From positions 144,321,081-144,385,080 of the forward strand of contig CP092865.1 in NCBI GenBank assembly GCA_030710605.1: DNA of 64,000 bases, read 5' to 3'. The DNA comes from Cordylochernes scorpioides (taxonomy: Eukaryota; Arthropoda; Arachnida; Pseudoscorpiones; Chernetidae). The notes under the pieces are model-generated. The model was not told where the DNA came from and did not search any database. It was given only the letters and a program-made list of their open reading frames with translations. Of the stretch, positions 11,801 to 26,800 are shown one piece after another (position 1 is the stretch's first letter; every line of letters begins with the position of its first letter). The position numbers and the translations under genes were made by a program.

Positions 11801-14800
11801 TCTGAAAACATGTACACTTGCATTTTTTTTTTGCTTATCCCTAGTACACATGGTATAGGCCATGATAATCATGTTGGGTAGAAGTAGGCGACTGCTTTTA
11901 CTGTAAGTGTACTACATGTCTACACATGTGAATAGCAGTTCGACTTTGCACTTACAACATGCACATTAATTACATTACAACATGTACACTTGCATTGTTA
12001 ATTGGACTGAGCGAGTGTTCAAAATTTTCATACTTCTATGTGGTCTGGAAGCATATTAAAATTTATTACAAAATTAGAAAGGCAATTTGGAAATTTATTT
12101 GTTCCTGACCACCCAGATGTCTGAATATTTGTCAACTTGCATTGTCATCGGGTTCTGAAAAGTGTACTAAATTTTAGATTTCTACATGCTCTGGAAGTAC
12201 AGTTAAACCTGTCTATAATTCCCCTCTAAATAGAGTCTTCCTCTCTATAGCACCCGATTTTAAACATTAAAATGTAAACATTTTATATCAAAAGTGACCT
12301 GTTTATAGCACCCTATTTTGGTGAGTCCCAAGAGGGAGCGCTATAGACAGGTTTAACTGTATATAAAAAATTGATTACAAGATTTGTGGACAGATAGACA
12401 TGGAAGCAAGTTATATAAAAGCATTGAAAAATTATAGTCTATGACTCTCAACATATATATTATCCCTAGTAAATGTGGTACAGGCCATGATAAACATGGT
12501 CAGTAGAAGTTGACCTTTACTGTAAGTACACCACATGGCTACACATGTAGAAAGCTGTTTGACTTTTGCACTTACCAATGTGTCAGAGCCCTGTTTGGTT
12601 ACTTGCACTCACTGATAGGGTTAGACTTTTACACGAGTCATTGAGTCATATTGAAGTGAATGAATCATTTGAGCAATTTTTTTTTATTCAGAAAAAAAAA
12701 AAACCCCAATGCAGAATTTGATCCCTGAGGCTGTGACTCGTAAATAGATGGTTTATACCAAATACTCATCCACCAACCTCCCCTTCTTAAAATATTATTT
12801 GCAAAAGTTGAGTAAAACAAAAAAATTGTGTTTACCCAACTGAAAACAATAATATCAGGGACTATTTTTAAAACATGCTGTAGAATTCACAAGGTAATTA
12901 GACCAAATCCAAATAAATAAAAAGTGTTTGACATTTCGGTAACAGCATTGTTACCATCTTCAGAGAAAAACGCTGAATACACTTTTGTCTGAAGATGGTA
13001 ACAACGCTGTTACTGAAACGTCACACACTATTTATTTGGATTTGGTCTAATTACCTTGTGTTTATAATCCAAACAGTGCTTTATCATGCTGTAGAATTGT
13101 TCAGTACTGAAGATGGTAACAACATTGTTACTGAAACATCTCACCATGAATTATGTGATCATCTTATTGGGGTTAAGAGAAGATATGTAAATATATTATT
13201 TAACACAAAGCAATAACATCTATACATATAAAATCAAAGGATTTAAAAGCAAGAATGTTTCTTTTATACATAATACAAACTTCTACTGCCCTTACTGAGA
13301 TGAAAAAATATATTGGCAGGGCTTGGTTCATCAGTGGTGAATTTTATATGTATAGATGGCGCGTTATTGCTTTGTGTTAATTTACGCCTAACTGGCCTTG
13401 TCTTTATTGTTTGCGGAAGAGCATTGCTCGATGCAAATATTTGAATGTAATTCTACTGTCCTATAAGCTTTTGTCCATAGTTCTCTTGAAAACCATTTCT
13501 GAGATTCCACTCTTCAGTGCTGCATATATAAGCAGAATGATCCAATACAGTATTAGAGCTCTGAGAAGCGGTCTGGTGGATTAAATTGGCGAAACTGCTG
13601 GGAGGGTTCACCCCTGATGAGCCAAGCCCTCCCAATATATATTTTTTCATCACAGTAAGGACAGTAGAAGTTTGTATTATGTATAAAAGAAACATTTGTG
13701 CTTTTAAATCCTTTCATTTTAAATATTATTTAATATGTTCTATGAATTGAATATATCTAAATCTAATTATTGTAAGAAAAAGTTTTGCATACTTAAGGTG
13801 TATATATATATGTTAGTTGAGTGTAATCTGAGGATAGAGATAGAGACATGATGAGACTCAAGTTTGTCAGCATATATTTTTTCTTATAATCTTTAATAAT
13901 TATTTAATAAAATATATAAAAGGTAAAATTCTTCTTGAACTTATATTAAAAACAGGTAGATATTCTTTGCACTACAACAATTTATTTATTTCAATGGGGG
14001 TCAGTAGAAAGATGGTCTAAACTGTTGGTTTTCGACCGCTACGACCCGGGTTCCAATTCCCGCATTGGGCACTTTTTTCTGATTGAAAAAAAAAATGCTC
14101 CAATGGGTACCGTTTCTTGCAAAAGTCCAACCCTACCAGCGAGTGCAAGTAACCAAACGGGGTTTCTGGCACATTTGTAAGTGCAAAGTCAAACTGCTTT
14201 TCACATGTGTAAGCATGTGGTGCACTTGCAGTAAAAGCAGTCGCCAACTTCTACCCACCATGATCATCATAGCCTGTACCACGTGTACTAGGGATAAGCA
14301 AAAAAAAAAAATGTATTTCAATATGGTTGTTACCTTAGGTTTGTAATCTCTAATCCAAATTGTCCTAACCATGTTGGTGTTATAAGGAGCTTCCACTTGT
14401 TTAGTTGTCTTAGACTTACGGTGACAGGTAGGTGGCTTGGCGCTCCAGTTCCCTGAAGCCAGGCAGTGCAGAATGGACTCCCCACGGAGCACATAGCCCG
14501 GCTCACATTCAAACTTCACTATGCTGGTGAAGGAGAACTTTGTGCCCAGAATCTTGCCGTGGTGGATAGGGGGGTCCGGGAGTCCGCAATCCACAGCTGC
14601 ACACACACAGCTGGATTTGGTGCTACCTGACAAAGTGAATCTATCTCAGCAATATGGCATTGTGATCACAAGCAAAATGTTTCTGAAAATTAAAAATAAT
14701 TGAGTTGAAGAGAATGATAAAGATCAAGGTGGTAGAGTGATGAGAGCATGGACTATCATCACAATAAATAGTCAGTGATTATCCTTATCCTTTTAGTCTA

Positions 14801-17800
14801 AATTAGATCTTGGAGGTCGTGCTCATAAAGAAGCTCAAGAACTCTTCTTGGTTCTCTGTACAGGGATCTCTTGTCCTTTCCGATACAATTTAGTATATAT
14901 ATAATACGGCTTGTGATTGTAAAACAACACTTAAAGTTACACCGCATGAGTTTCTTTTCAATGAAAAATCTAAATTTATTTCAAGGTGAAATATTGACTA
15001 TTTCTAACCTTTTTGGATGAGGTATGAAAGGGTGAATTATGAAGAGTAATGATGAACGGGGAAAAATAAAAGTGTACTTTTATCCAAATCCAAAAAGGTT
15101 AGAAATAGTCAATATTTCACCTTGAAATAAATTTAGATTTTTCATTGAAAAGAAACTCATGCGGTGTAACTTCAAGTGTTGTTTTACAATTTAGTATATG
15201 TTGGGGAGTGGCCTCTTCGGTTTTGCACCTAGTGCACATGGGGAAGCTATTGGCTTCCTCTTTGTAGACTAGAGGGCACAGGTGACCAGATTTCCATCTG
15301 TTTAGTTGGAAGGTCTGTTTTTTGGGGTTTTCTTCCTGGTACAAAGAATGATGGAAACTATCTCTATGGTTCCTTATCAGTTGTAGTTTTAGTTTGTTAA
15401 TATGGTCCCATGCTGAAAGGTAGGTCTCGGAGTTCACCACATCAGGATGTCCAGCTGCTCCTTCCTTTGCCAATCTGTCGGCCTCCTCATTTCCAGGGAC
15501 TCCCACATGTGATGGAATCCATTGTAGACTTATTTTGGTATTTTTGTTCAGTTTGTTGATTTCTGCAGCAATGTTTTTGAGGAGTCTGTCTTGTGAGTAG
15601 TAGCAGTTTTTAATTGCAAAGATTGCAGCTTTTGAATCTGCATAAATTAGTATGTTTTTAGTCTCGTTTTTCTCTACGAGTTTTTAGAGCTTGTAGTATG
15701 GCTGTTAGTTCAGATCTGAAAACTGACAAGAGTGTTCTTTGGGATAGTCAGTGATTAATTCATTAAATATTTCTATACATAGGAGAACAACCTCCATGAG
15801 AGGACACTCCACTCCTGCTAGAGGACATTCCTCACTACAAACAACTGTTTTATCATAAAAATTAGCAATACAATAGAACCTCCCTGTAAAGGACACCTTG
15901 TTACAAGGCCAAAGTGTACTTTATAGAGAGGTAGCCCTCTTGCCGGAGAGTAGTTTGTTATAAGGGATGGTTTGCTATATCCCAGGTTCATTTTAGCAGG
16001 GTTTTACTGTATATATATATTTTTTAAAGCGCTTAAAATTCAATAAAAATTTTCAGCGATAGAGGGTGCTAATTTTAAAGATATACAGTAGAACCTCCAT
16101 GAGAGGACACCTGCGCTAGAGGACACCTCTCTATAAAGGACACTTTGGCTCTGCAATTAGGTGTCCTTTACAGGGAGGTAGTTCTACTGTATATCTATTT
16201 GATGGCTACTATAGCCATTCTCTAGTGGGAATAAAGCAGGAGTTGGGTGGGAACTCACGGGAGCAAGTGAAGGTGGGAGGGACCCAGTAGGACACATTGT
16301 TGGTAACCCGGCAGATGGCCTGCTTGGTACCTGCACTGGGCTGGTACCCTGTGAGACAGCTGTACTGGATGGCTGAGTTGTTGAAGTGGTGGGTGGCCTT
16401 AGGGTCAATGGTGGGGTTGGCATTCATCACAGCTGGGGGCTGAGGGGGGCAGGCTCCTGGACATCCATTGGTGTAACAGCAGCTTCTTGGTTAGAGCATC
16501 TCAATTCCTATTGTTTAACTCTGGTTATAATAATAACATGGATCCTAGGTCATATTGTTATAGAGAGATTAGATTGTAGGTAGGCCAAGTGAAATCTGGT
16601 TATAACAGCTTCTTTTATAACAGCATTGTTGTTGTTTCTTATCCCCTTGTGCAAATATTACACTAATTCCATGAGTCCATCCTCTTCAAGCTGTTTGATG
16701 ATAAGCAGCGGCTTCTCCCAAAGGTCCTGTTTGGTACATCTAATGCAATCCAAAATATGTTCTGGAAATGCAGGCACCAGGCTACATTTTGGGCAAGTGG
16801 GGTAGATTTTGTTGTTTATTTTCTATCTTCAATGGCTTGAGATGGTCTGTTGTAAATCTTATTAGTGCTGTTTGGTGCTGTCTAAGTTTCAGAGCTCCTC
16901 AGTTATTACAACATAATTCTTAGGACCCAAGTTTTAAGTCCCAATTATTTTAACTGTGGCTATGGAAACAACAAAGACTAGTTAAAACAACATAAAATCT
17001 TGATCTCAAGTGATGTTGTATAGTGAGAATCAACTGTAAATCCTTTTTCTATTGTCAATTAGTAGGTAACTAACACATCAACAAGGGCTTCTAAAAAGGC
17101 CATACAACTTGGTTGAATCTTTTATAATGATATTTAAACAATGATAGGATTTTTAATAAAAATTATTCTATCACTAAAAAAATGAAACAAATGGATCTAT
17201 TTAGCAGAACCACCGCCTTATGTGACCAAGATCACTGGAGTTCAGTTAGTGTAGGTATTCAATGGTCACTCCGCAGAGGTTTAAAAGGTAAATTTGCTCC
17301 ATTGGGGAAAGGTCTACCTCTGGAGATGTAAGAGAATGTAGGGTGTGATGAAGAGACAGAACAAGGTTCCAGGATAGCTGCTGATATTGGGAATGGCTGC
17401 ATAACATTGTGTTTACCCTAGCATCTTTCCACAGTTTCACCATTATCACTGATAAGACATTTTTAAATGCAGAGATTTTTTTTTTTTGCTTATCCCTAGT
17501 ATACAGTGGTACAGGCCATGGTAATCATGGTGGGTAAAAGTAGACGACTGCTTTTACTGTAAGTGCTCCACATGTCTACATATGTGAAAAGCAGTTCGAC
17601 TTTGCACTTACAAATGTGCCAGAGCCCCGTTTAGTTACTTGCACTTGCTGGTGGGGCTGGACTTTTTGCAAGAACCGGGGACCATTGGAGCATATTTTTT
17701 TTAAATGCAGAGACTATACAAGCAGATGATGATGTGTTTTAACCGAGTGTTTCCCATATAGGAATCACAGAGTATACTAAACAAGTAAGAAGGCCAGTCC

Positions 17801-20800
17801 TACCTAGACAGCTGAGGGTGGGGAGCTGCCAGTTGGGGGAGAGGCAGATAGCCCTGTCCAAGCCCCCGGCAGGCTGGTAGCCAGTCTTGCAGGTGTAGAG
17901 CACAACACTGCCCTTGGCCCAGTGGGACTTCTCTGGCTCCAGAGCCTGTCCATTCTCTATACGGGGTAGTGGGCCGGGACAGTTGTTGGCTGGTCCTCTC
18001 TGGGACTCTGCAATGGGCTGACTTGCTGCCATCACACAGCCACCTCTCAGAACACAGCCTTGGCTTGGACCTGTACTACATTGTTCTAGCAATACCTTAT
18101 TGGCAGCATACAAGAGAATACCTCCTGTTTCCTTCTAGATATAGAATAAACTGACTAAAACCCTACATTTCTTTTCATTTGCAAAAGAGCCCAATCTACA
18201 GTCCAATTTCTTTAATTCCAAACCCCAATGGATCAGAACTTTTGGCTGAATTGAGGTCTGTGTGATGAAATGTAGTCAGACAACAAGATTATCAATTCAT
18301 CAATGCATTCATTGATAATTCACTGGTATTTTTTAGTATATTGCTCTGTTGAAATGAGTAAGATACTAAGGATTTTTCTTTTCAGAGTGAGATAATCTTC
18401 GCAGTTTTTTAAGAAGAAACTTGTAGAGTTGAGAATACTGGTTGGATTCATCTTAAATTCTCCCAATTGTGGTTTTTCAGCAGGTCAGACAAACAGGCAT
18501 ACGGCAATCCGGACTTGGTAGTTCTCAGTATACACAGCCAAAATTTCAGGGTTAATTTAATGACACCAGGGGCGACCATTCACATTCCACCAATAGTACA
18601 ATAGAACTACCTCCCTGTAAAGGACAACACCTAATTACAGAGCCAAAGTGTCCTTTAGGGAGAGGTGTTCTCTTACTGGAGAGTTACTAAATAGTAAAAA
18701 TGGTAATTTTACAAAAATGTCCTTTGTAGAGAGGTGTCCTCTAGGCGAGTGTCCTCTCTCGGAGGTTCTACTGTTATAAACCAGGAGTAAATTTGGGCAG
18801 TGTAAGAAACGGCAAAGAAAGGTATCTTGAATTTGGTTGACTGTCTTTATCTGGTGGTTTGCCCATATTGCGGTGCCACATATTGGAGTGTATAGACAGT
18901 ATCTACTATAGAATCAACAAACTGAGTTGATTGAATTCATCTTTGATCTAATCAAGATTTTTGCCACTACATTTATTACAATTAGAGATTTGTTTTTGAA
19001 GTGAAGTGCAACATGCCAGTTTGTGGTAGTTAAAGGATAGCCTAAATAAGTATGTGTAGTTGAACCAATCAAAGGATCTTGACCCCAGGACCATCTGTCA
19101 GACTGAGTTAATCAGCCACTGTTACGGAACACCAACATTTTAGAGACAGGACCTATATTCCAACCCTACCAAGATTATAAATTTAATCATAAATTTAGTC
19201 TCCATGACCTTGTACAACAACAACAACAACAACAAACCTTTATTAAGACACTATTGTCTTACAAGGGGATTCCCCTAAAAGGTTATATATGTACATGAGT
19301 GAGGAGGAAAAGCAATTTAGAGGGGAGGGGGAGCAATCAGCGTTGTCTGTGGAGTTGAGCACTTCTTCCCTCATTTTATCAATCGCCTTGAAGAATTTTA
19401 AATATTTATAAATAAATGTTTTATCCAGCAGGAGAGTAGTATAAATGTTATATACATAGTTGTACATTGTAGCGAGTTAGCCCCGACATTTCTTTAATTT
19501 CCAGTCTCTTTTCCTGTAGGAATGGGCAATGAAATAGATGACCAAGACCAAATTGTCTTGACCTTGTATAATTATACAATAGGATAATAAAAAATAATAA
19601 TAAAACTATTTTAGACTTGTCTTGAGTGATTATCTTGAAAATATTTTTAAAAAGTAGATTAATTTTATTTTGTACAAGGCACAATTTGGATTATATATTA
19701 TAAACATAAGGTAATAAGACCTAAATCCAAATAAATAAATAAATAAAATGATAAGGCACAATTTGGTTTATGACTGAAGATGATAACAACGCTGTTACTG
19801 AAATGTCACCCTATTTTTTTTATTTGGATTTGGTCTTATTACCTTCTGTATATATTATATATATGCAGTCTGTTACATGAATTCAATTTCCCAAGGGATC
19901 AGAATTTTCTTCTGAATTTAAGTTGGCGTTGAATTACAATCAGTTAAATTTAATTAGACTGATTGGAAAAAATAAAAATAGTTGAATTAAAGTAAGTGTT
20001 GAATTAAAGAGGTCAATTCTGTATTTATTTAGCAGCTCATCAAAGGTTTAGGAGGAGAGGTTAGTGATCTGTCCATATGTGGTCTGTGGCGTGGTAGAAC
20101 CAATGCTACCATTCTCAGACAAGAGTACTTGTATGTACTCTGGCTCTAGTAGGAAGATAACAGCAATGTTTTACCAAAAATTGTCTAAGTACCAATTCAA
20201 TCTTGTTACCATGAGAACCATGGACTTGTAGAGAACCTACCTGAGAGAAAGAATTATTTAGATATAGACCTCACACTCCAAGCAAATCTTAATTCCTGAA
20301 GTTTATTGCAGAAACTGCTCCAAGAGGGCAGAACAATCACTAAAGAAGAGATTGACTGCAGGAAACACAAAAGTGCCATTCTCCAGAGAAAAGAGAAGTA
20401 AAACTCTTATCTTTGCCGGTCCCAAGCCCGGATGAAAAAAAGAGGAGAAGGAGCAGTAACAAGCTCGCTGAAAAACTTGGGCTCAGCTAGCCCAGCTGAT
20501 AGTACCCTGTAAGGGTCCTGATCCAGGAATACAGGATGAACAGCGTCTTTACTTCATGTTAGGAGAGGTTTCACATAGCTGTTCCTCATGTCAGAGGTGA
20601 CCATTTCATAATGGAGCTAAGTCGGTGGTCTGCTACTGAGTAGTGCTGCTCCCAGTCTTAATGACAAAGGCATTCTACTTCACCCAGTTATGAAGAAGAA
20701 GAAATAAGTAAACAATAAAAAAGAGAGAGAGAGAGAATACACAAGGTAATAAGGCCAAATCCGATTTAATAAATAGTGTATGACGTTTCGTCAACAGCAT

Positions 20801-23800
20801 TGTTACCATGATCATAAAAAAAATGCTGATTGATTTGGTCTCCTATGGTGTGCCTAATCTATAATCCAAATTGTACCTTATCATCTATCACCAAAAATGA
20901 AATGGATGTATCTATATAGCAGAAACACCACAATATCCTGTGATACCTGAAAACTGAGGGGGTCTTTAATTTGGAGTTAACTTAGTGTAGGTAATGATTG
21001 TCACTCAGCAGAAGTTTGAATGATATCTTTTTTTTTTTTTCAAATGGTAAATTTGCTTTTTTGGAAAGTCTACCTCTGGAGATGTATGAGAATGGAGGGT
21101 ATGGTGAAGAGACAAAACAGGGTTGGCATTCCCAAAATGGCTGTACAACATGATGATCACAGAAGCATCTTTCCAAAGTTTCCCCATTATCACCAAGAGT
21201 AAATTTTCAAATGCAGAGATTATACACACACACAAGCAGATGATAATGTATTTCAACCAAGTGCTTCCCATGTAGGAATCACAGAGTATACTAAACAAGT
21301 AAGAAGGCCAGTCCTACCTAGACAGCTGAGGGTGGGGAGCTGCCAGTTGGGGGAGAGGCAGATAGCTCTGTCCAAGCCCCCGGCAGGCTGGTAGCCAGTC
21401 TTGCAGGTGTAGAGCACAACACTGCCCTTGGCCCAGTGGGGACTGCTCTGGCTCCAGAGCCTGTCCATTCTCTATACGGGGTAGTGGGCCGGGACAGTTG
21501 TTGGCTGACCCTCTCTGGGACTCTGCAAAGGGATGACTTGCTGCCATCACAGCCACCTCTCAGAACACAGCCTTGGCTTGGATCTACATTACACTAGGAG
21601 GATATTGATCTATGGCTGGTATTGTGACTTTGTCACCGACCCGAGGCTGCTAGTTTGTGGCGATGGTCAATAGATGAGGTCATTTTGACATTCATTTTGA
21701 CAAGAGAGGCAATCTTATAGATAAAGTGTGTTGAAATAAGGTGGGTTGAATTAAAGAGGTTGTGCTGCAGATATATAAAACTCTCTGTTTTTCACACCAA
21801 GATCAACAAGACCAAGAGAGATTGCTCCATCCTTGGCCAAACACTCCCAGTGGTTTGTTTATCCCTCTCTACCTCAGCTTGACTCCTCTCTGTGCCAACC
21901 TCAGCCACAACTCCTGCTTACAATCATCCATACTACTGGTATAACATAGTTGCTGCGATCAAGAGGATTCCTGGTTTTGGCAATAACAAAAGAGTCAAAT
22001 GTATATTATGCATATGCAGTAGAACCTTCTTTATCGGACACTCGCACTAGCAAACACCTCTATACAAGTGATAGTTTTTAGCTCCAAAATTGTCCTTCCA
22101 TAATACATTCACGCTTGCGGATACCTCCAAACAACATACACTTCCCAATGCATCATTTATTGATTTTTACATATGATAAGATATTTCCACTAGCGGCCAA
22201 TTCAGAAAATCAAAGTTGTATAAAGAATATATATATGTTAAATAATATTCCTTTCAAATGCTTAATGGTATTTAGTATCAAGTTTACTCTAACCATTTAC
22301 TAAGTGTTAAACAATTAATAATATGCTATATAAAAATAAATATAATATTCTTCATATAAAGATTTTTTTTTTTTGTTTTAACATATAAAATAAAGGCAAC
22401 TCTCCTGTAAGAGGACACTTCTCTGTAAAAGACACTTTGGCTCTGTAACTAGGTACTGTCCTTTACAGAGAGGTTCTACTGTATTTCCTATACATTTTAA
22501 TTATTAACATTACTAGAATTATTTAAATTTTTCATTTTTTATTCTAATTATACTTAATATACACCCTTTTTATGCTTTGCACACACACACATACATGTAT
22601 ATTAGAAAATCCTGTATATAAGTAGATGCTAGAATTCAACAACCCATTTCCCTAAGAGAAGGGTGAAAGGGAATCTCTCACCAAAATGTCTGGATCTAAA
22701 ACTTCTTAGGTCCATTGAAGTCTATAAAAATGATAAGGCACAATTTGGATTATAGATTATAAACACAAGGTAATAAGACCAAATCCAAATAAATAAATAG
22801 TGTGTGACGTTTTGGTAACAGTGTTGTTACCATCTTCAGACAAAAGTACTGAATGATTCAGTTCTTTTTGAGTTATTTTTACAACTCAATCATTCAGTAC
22901 TTTTGTCTGAAGATGGTAACAACGCTGTTACCAAAATGTCACACACTATTTATTTATTTGGATTTGGTCTTATTACCTTATGTTTATAATCTATAATTCA
23001 AATTGTGCCTTATTGTCTGGATCTAAATAAATGAAAACAGCCATAACTTTTTCAAAAGAGTAAAAAGTGACACACTCCAAAGTTTTTCCTATAAGGAATT
23101 ACAATGTATGCAGCCTTCTCTCTCTTCAGCTAAATATAAGAACTGTTAAAGAAGGCAATGCCCAAAAGTTTTTCTGTAATTCCTTTAAATATGTATAAAT
23201 ATTGACATTTTTATATGAAAAAAATATGTACAGAAACAATATACAGTAGAACCTCCCTGTAAAAGACAACACCTAGTTGCAAAGCTAAAGTGTTCTTTAC
23301 AGGGAGATGTCCTCTTATTGGAAAGTTACTTTTTTTTTTTAATATGTTAAAACAAAAAAAAATCTTTATGAGCATATTAATTCTAGCATGGATTAGGTCT
23401 TATTTTCTTATATCTATAATCTAAATTGTGCTTTATCATTATCCTAGCATATTATATCCTTGTCTAACACTTAGTAAACTGGTTATAGTGAACTAGGTAA
23501 ATACAATTGAACACATTGAAAATAAATTTCATTAATAATATACAGTTAAACCTGTCTATAGCACCCCCTCTTGGGACTCACCAAAATAGGGTGCTATAGA
23601 CAGGTCACTTTTAAAGTAAATAGCATCGACTACGTATTTAAAATTGGGCGCTATAGAGAAGGAGGCGTTATTTAGGGGGGGCGCTATAGACAGGTTTAAC
23701 TGTATATTATTCAACTTCTATTTTCTCAGAATTGTTCGTTACCAAAGATGGTAGCAATGCTTTACTGACATGTTGTATAGGAAGTTTCTAAGTGATCTTG

Positions 23801-26800
23801 TTGTGTAAGAATCAATAGAGAACATCAGAGGAAGAAAGGACCAATCCCAGTCACCTCAAGAAAATCTCAATGCCTTGAAATCCTCATTGCAGGAGAGATG
23901 TGTGCTCCAAGATCCATCAATACAAAACAGCCCAGAATACACAAAAGTCCTATCCATACAAATAGAGGAACAAGTGAGGAAACACTAAGAGAGAGTGACT
24001 TGCTTTCTTCAAGTCCAATAAATGACATCCCCAACCTACTTAAAGTTCTTCTTTAGATCCAGAATGTCAAGGTGAACATAGGCTGAGACCTTTCAAAATG
24101 TAATGCCAAACATTACATATATTAAGAAGCCACACACAATAATGGTGCAATGTATATTACAATGAAGCATTCAATAAAACAATCTGAAAGGATATATAGA
24201 AAAGCTCTGAATTTAAGCATTATCAGTTCATGTTGGCTGATGCTATATTCTCCCCTTTTTGCAGAAGGTCATAAACTTTGGCCCCCTCAAAATCATTGGA
24301 CCCCCAGGGATTTATTTCTCAATTCTTCTGAGGAAAAATAAAGAAAAATTTGAATCAATCATTAGGGAGGAATTTTCTCTGACACTGTGTACACATCACT
24401 CCTCACTCAGTTGGACTTCTCTCTTTGTCAACCTATATCTAGCAGGTCCTTGCTCCGGACTTTGGTCTTTCACATTCTAAACTGAACTTCAAAACACCGC
24501 ACAATATTACAAGAAGACCTAATCCAAATAATTTATTAGTGGATAGTTTCAGCAACAGCGTTGTCACCATCATCAGACAAAAGAATAAATAATTTATTAT
24601 TTTGTTATTCTTTTGTCTGATGATGGTGACAATGCTGTTGCCGAAATGTCCACTAATAAATGATTTGGATTAGGTCTTATTTCTTGTATTATAATCTATA
24701 ATCCAAATTGTGCTTTATCACCAGACAATATTGTTGACAGCCCAACTCCAGGGTTTACTTGTCAAGGAGAAGCAACAACTACATAGAATGAGCCTAGATA
24801 ATGGTGTTAGGTGTGAACATATTATCGTAGCAATGATAACAAAGCATGATAGTGTTTGGACAACAATCTGTGTACCTACATATAATTAGAGAAGTGCCCG
24901 GAAAAATTTCTGTACCTATGTACACTTACAGCTATCTCTACATTTGGGCAATGACAATAGAGGACCTATTTTCCAGGCTTATAACTACCATTGCAAACTT
25001 GGAGTGGACTTCAGGAATTGGTTTAACCATGGAGATAAGCACCACCACCACACTTGGGCAATAGTTGAAATATAGAATTTAAAAACATATAGGTTCATTA
25101 TGAAAAAAGGCATCTCCTTATCGTGCAAGTGAAAGTTTCTGATGGCTTGCGCCATCTATCGGAATAAATATCAACTATTCTGATTGATTTTTAATTACTC
25201 CAGAATGGGCCAAAAACCCATTCTTGATTAATCAAGAAAAGCTAACCATGTAATCAAGAATTGGTATTTGGCTAATTCTGGAATAATTAAAAATAAACGA
25301 GAATAGTTGATATTTATTCTTCTTCTTTCTTATCTCCACTCAATCACTAAGGTATCAAGCCTGTAAAAGCTTGAGATGTTTGATGGTGTCTGCCGGGGAA
25401 GAGTAGAGCTCATCAATGGATGAGTCAATACAGTCAATAATATGTCTTGGGGTTGCAGGCAGGTTGATATTTATTCCGATAGATGGCGCTAGCCATCAGC
25501 AACTTTCAGTTGCATGATAAGGAGATGCCTTTTTTCATAATTTATGCACCTTATCCAGTACAATATCACATTTGTACTATTTTTCAAATAGATTTATGTT
25601 CACTAATTTTATTAGTATAAATATAAAAGAGCACCCACTAGGAAAGTTTTACAATATGCTCCAACCTGTGTGTCCACATGGTCCCGAGTTCAAACTTGTT
25701 GAGCCCTGTTTATATTTGAAGTCCAGTCAAAATTTCATTTGCTAGATGTTAGTGTTCTTCGAACTGTGGACTGATAAAATATCAACATATAACTTATTAC
25801 CAGATAGAAGAGAGTTTAGACATTCCTTCACCAGCAATTCATTCCATTCTGCATGACCAAGTGAGTAAATTTTGTACCCTATGGGTTCCTCATTCCTTAA
25901 CTGATGAGCAAATTACTCGACGTGTTTCATGGTGCAGAGATATACTCAAAATATTTGATAATGGATCATCTCGTTATGTTAATAGCATTATAACTGGTAA
26001 TGAAAATTGGCTTTATTTGTATATGTGCCTACTAAAGCCCTGAACAAAGTATGGATCTTTGAAGGTGAAAGCATGCCTGTGTCTGTACAAAAATCCAGAT
26101 CCATTAAGAAGAAAATGTTAGCTGTGTACTATGAGTAGCTAACCTAGGTTCTCCATGGGAACAGGATGGTGTATGGCAGAGAAAGATAAGACAAAGAGAC
26201 CCCTAGTAAGAATAACAAAACATACACCTTGGTAAAATCACCCAGAGATAGTTGGACTAAGGATCCATAAACAACTGCTACTGTCTCGGAGTTCCTTTTT
26301 AATCGAACATATTGACAGCTCTTGCAAACACAATGGTTCTCCTACAGGTACTTTAAAACTAATCACTAAAACAAAGATGGCCAAAAGGACATTTTAATTA
26401 ATCTTATTTGTTACAATGGCCATATTAATCTCCTTCTGTATATTGGCCACTTATAGTGATTAGTTTAATACCTGTAGATGAACAATTGTGTTTGAAAGCT
26501 TGTACCAACATGACCTATTAAAAAATAAATATCCTAAAAAAGCACACATTAACACATACATTGTTTATTGATCCTTAGTTAAAGACCTCAAAAAAGACCT
26601 ATCCAGAGACACAACTATCACAGAATCTTAAGTCCAGGGTGAAAAAAGAACAAGATTTGTGCTGGTATGTAGTGGGAAAGAAGAGAGAATGCCATGGGAA
26701 AGAAGAGGTAAGTAAGCAAGGCACTTACTGGCAAAGCAAGAGAAAGAAGGGAGAGACCAAGAAGCCTGAGTGCCCTCCACCAGACACCGAGACTCCAGAG

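Larger units (their letters stand above)
17180..18110. repeat. Tandem duplication block 2 (CCP b2 and flank), left arm
   Basis: Homologous to about 20900-21610. Intron sequences differ clearly and carry separate insertions (a SINE at 17485-17700 only in this block), while the exons are almost identical. Confidence 0.85.
18112..20900. other. Intronic sequence between the duplicated CCP b exons
   Basis: Left arm only. Apart from a T1 MITE, a LINE-D fragment, foldback fragments (about 19675-19860 and 20740-20885) and a LINE-like 3' fragment near 20600-20710, I see nothing coding. Confidence 0.6.
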
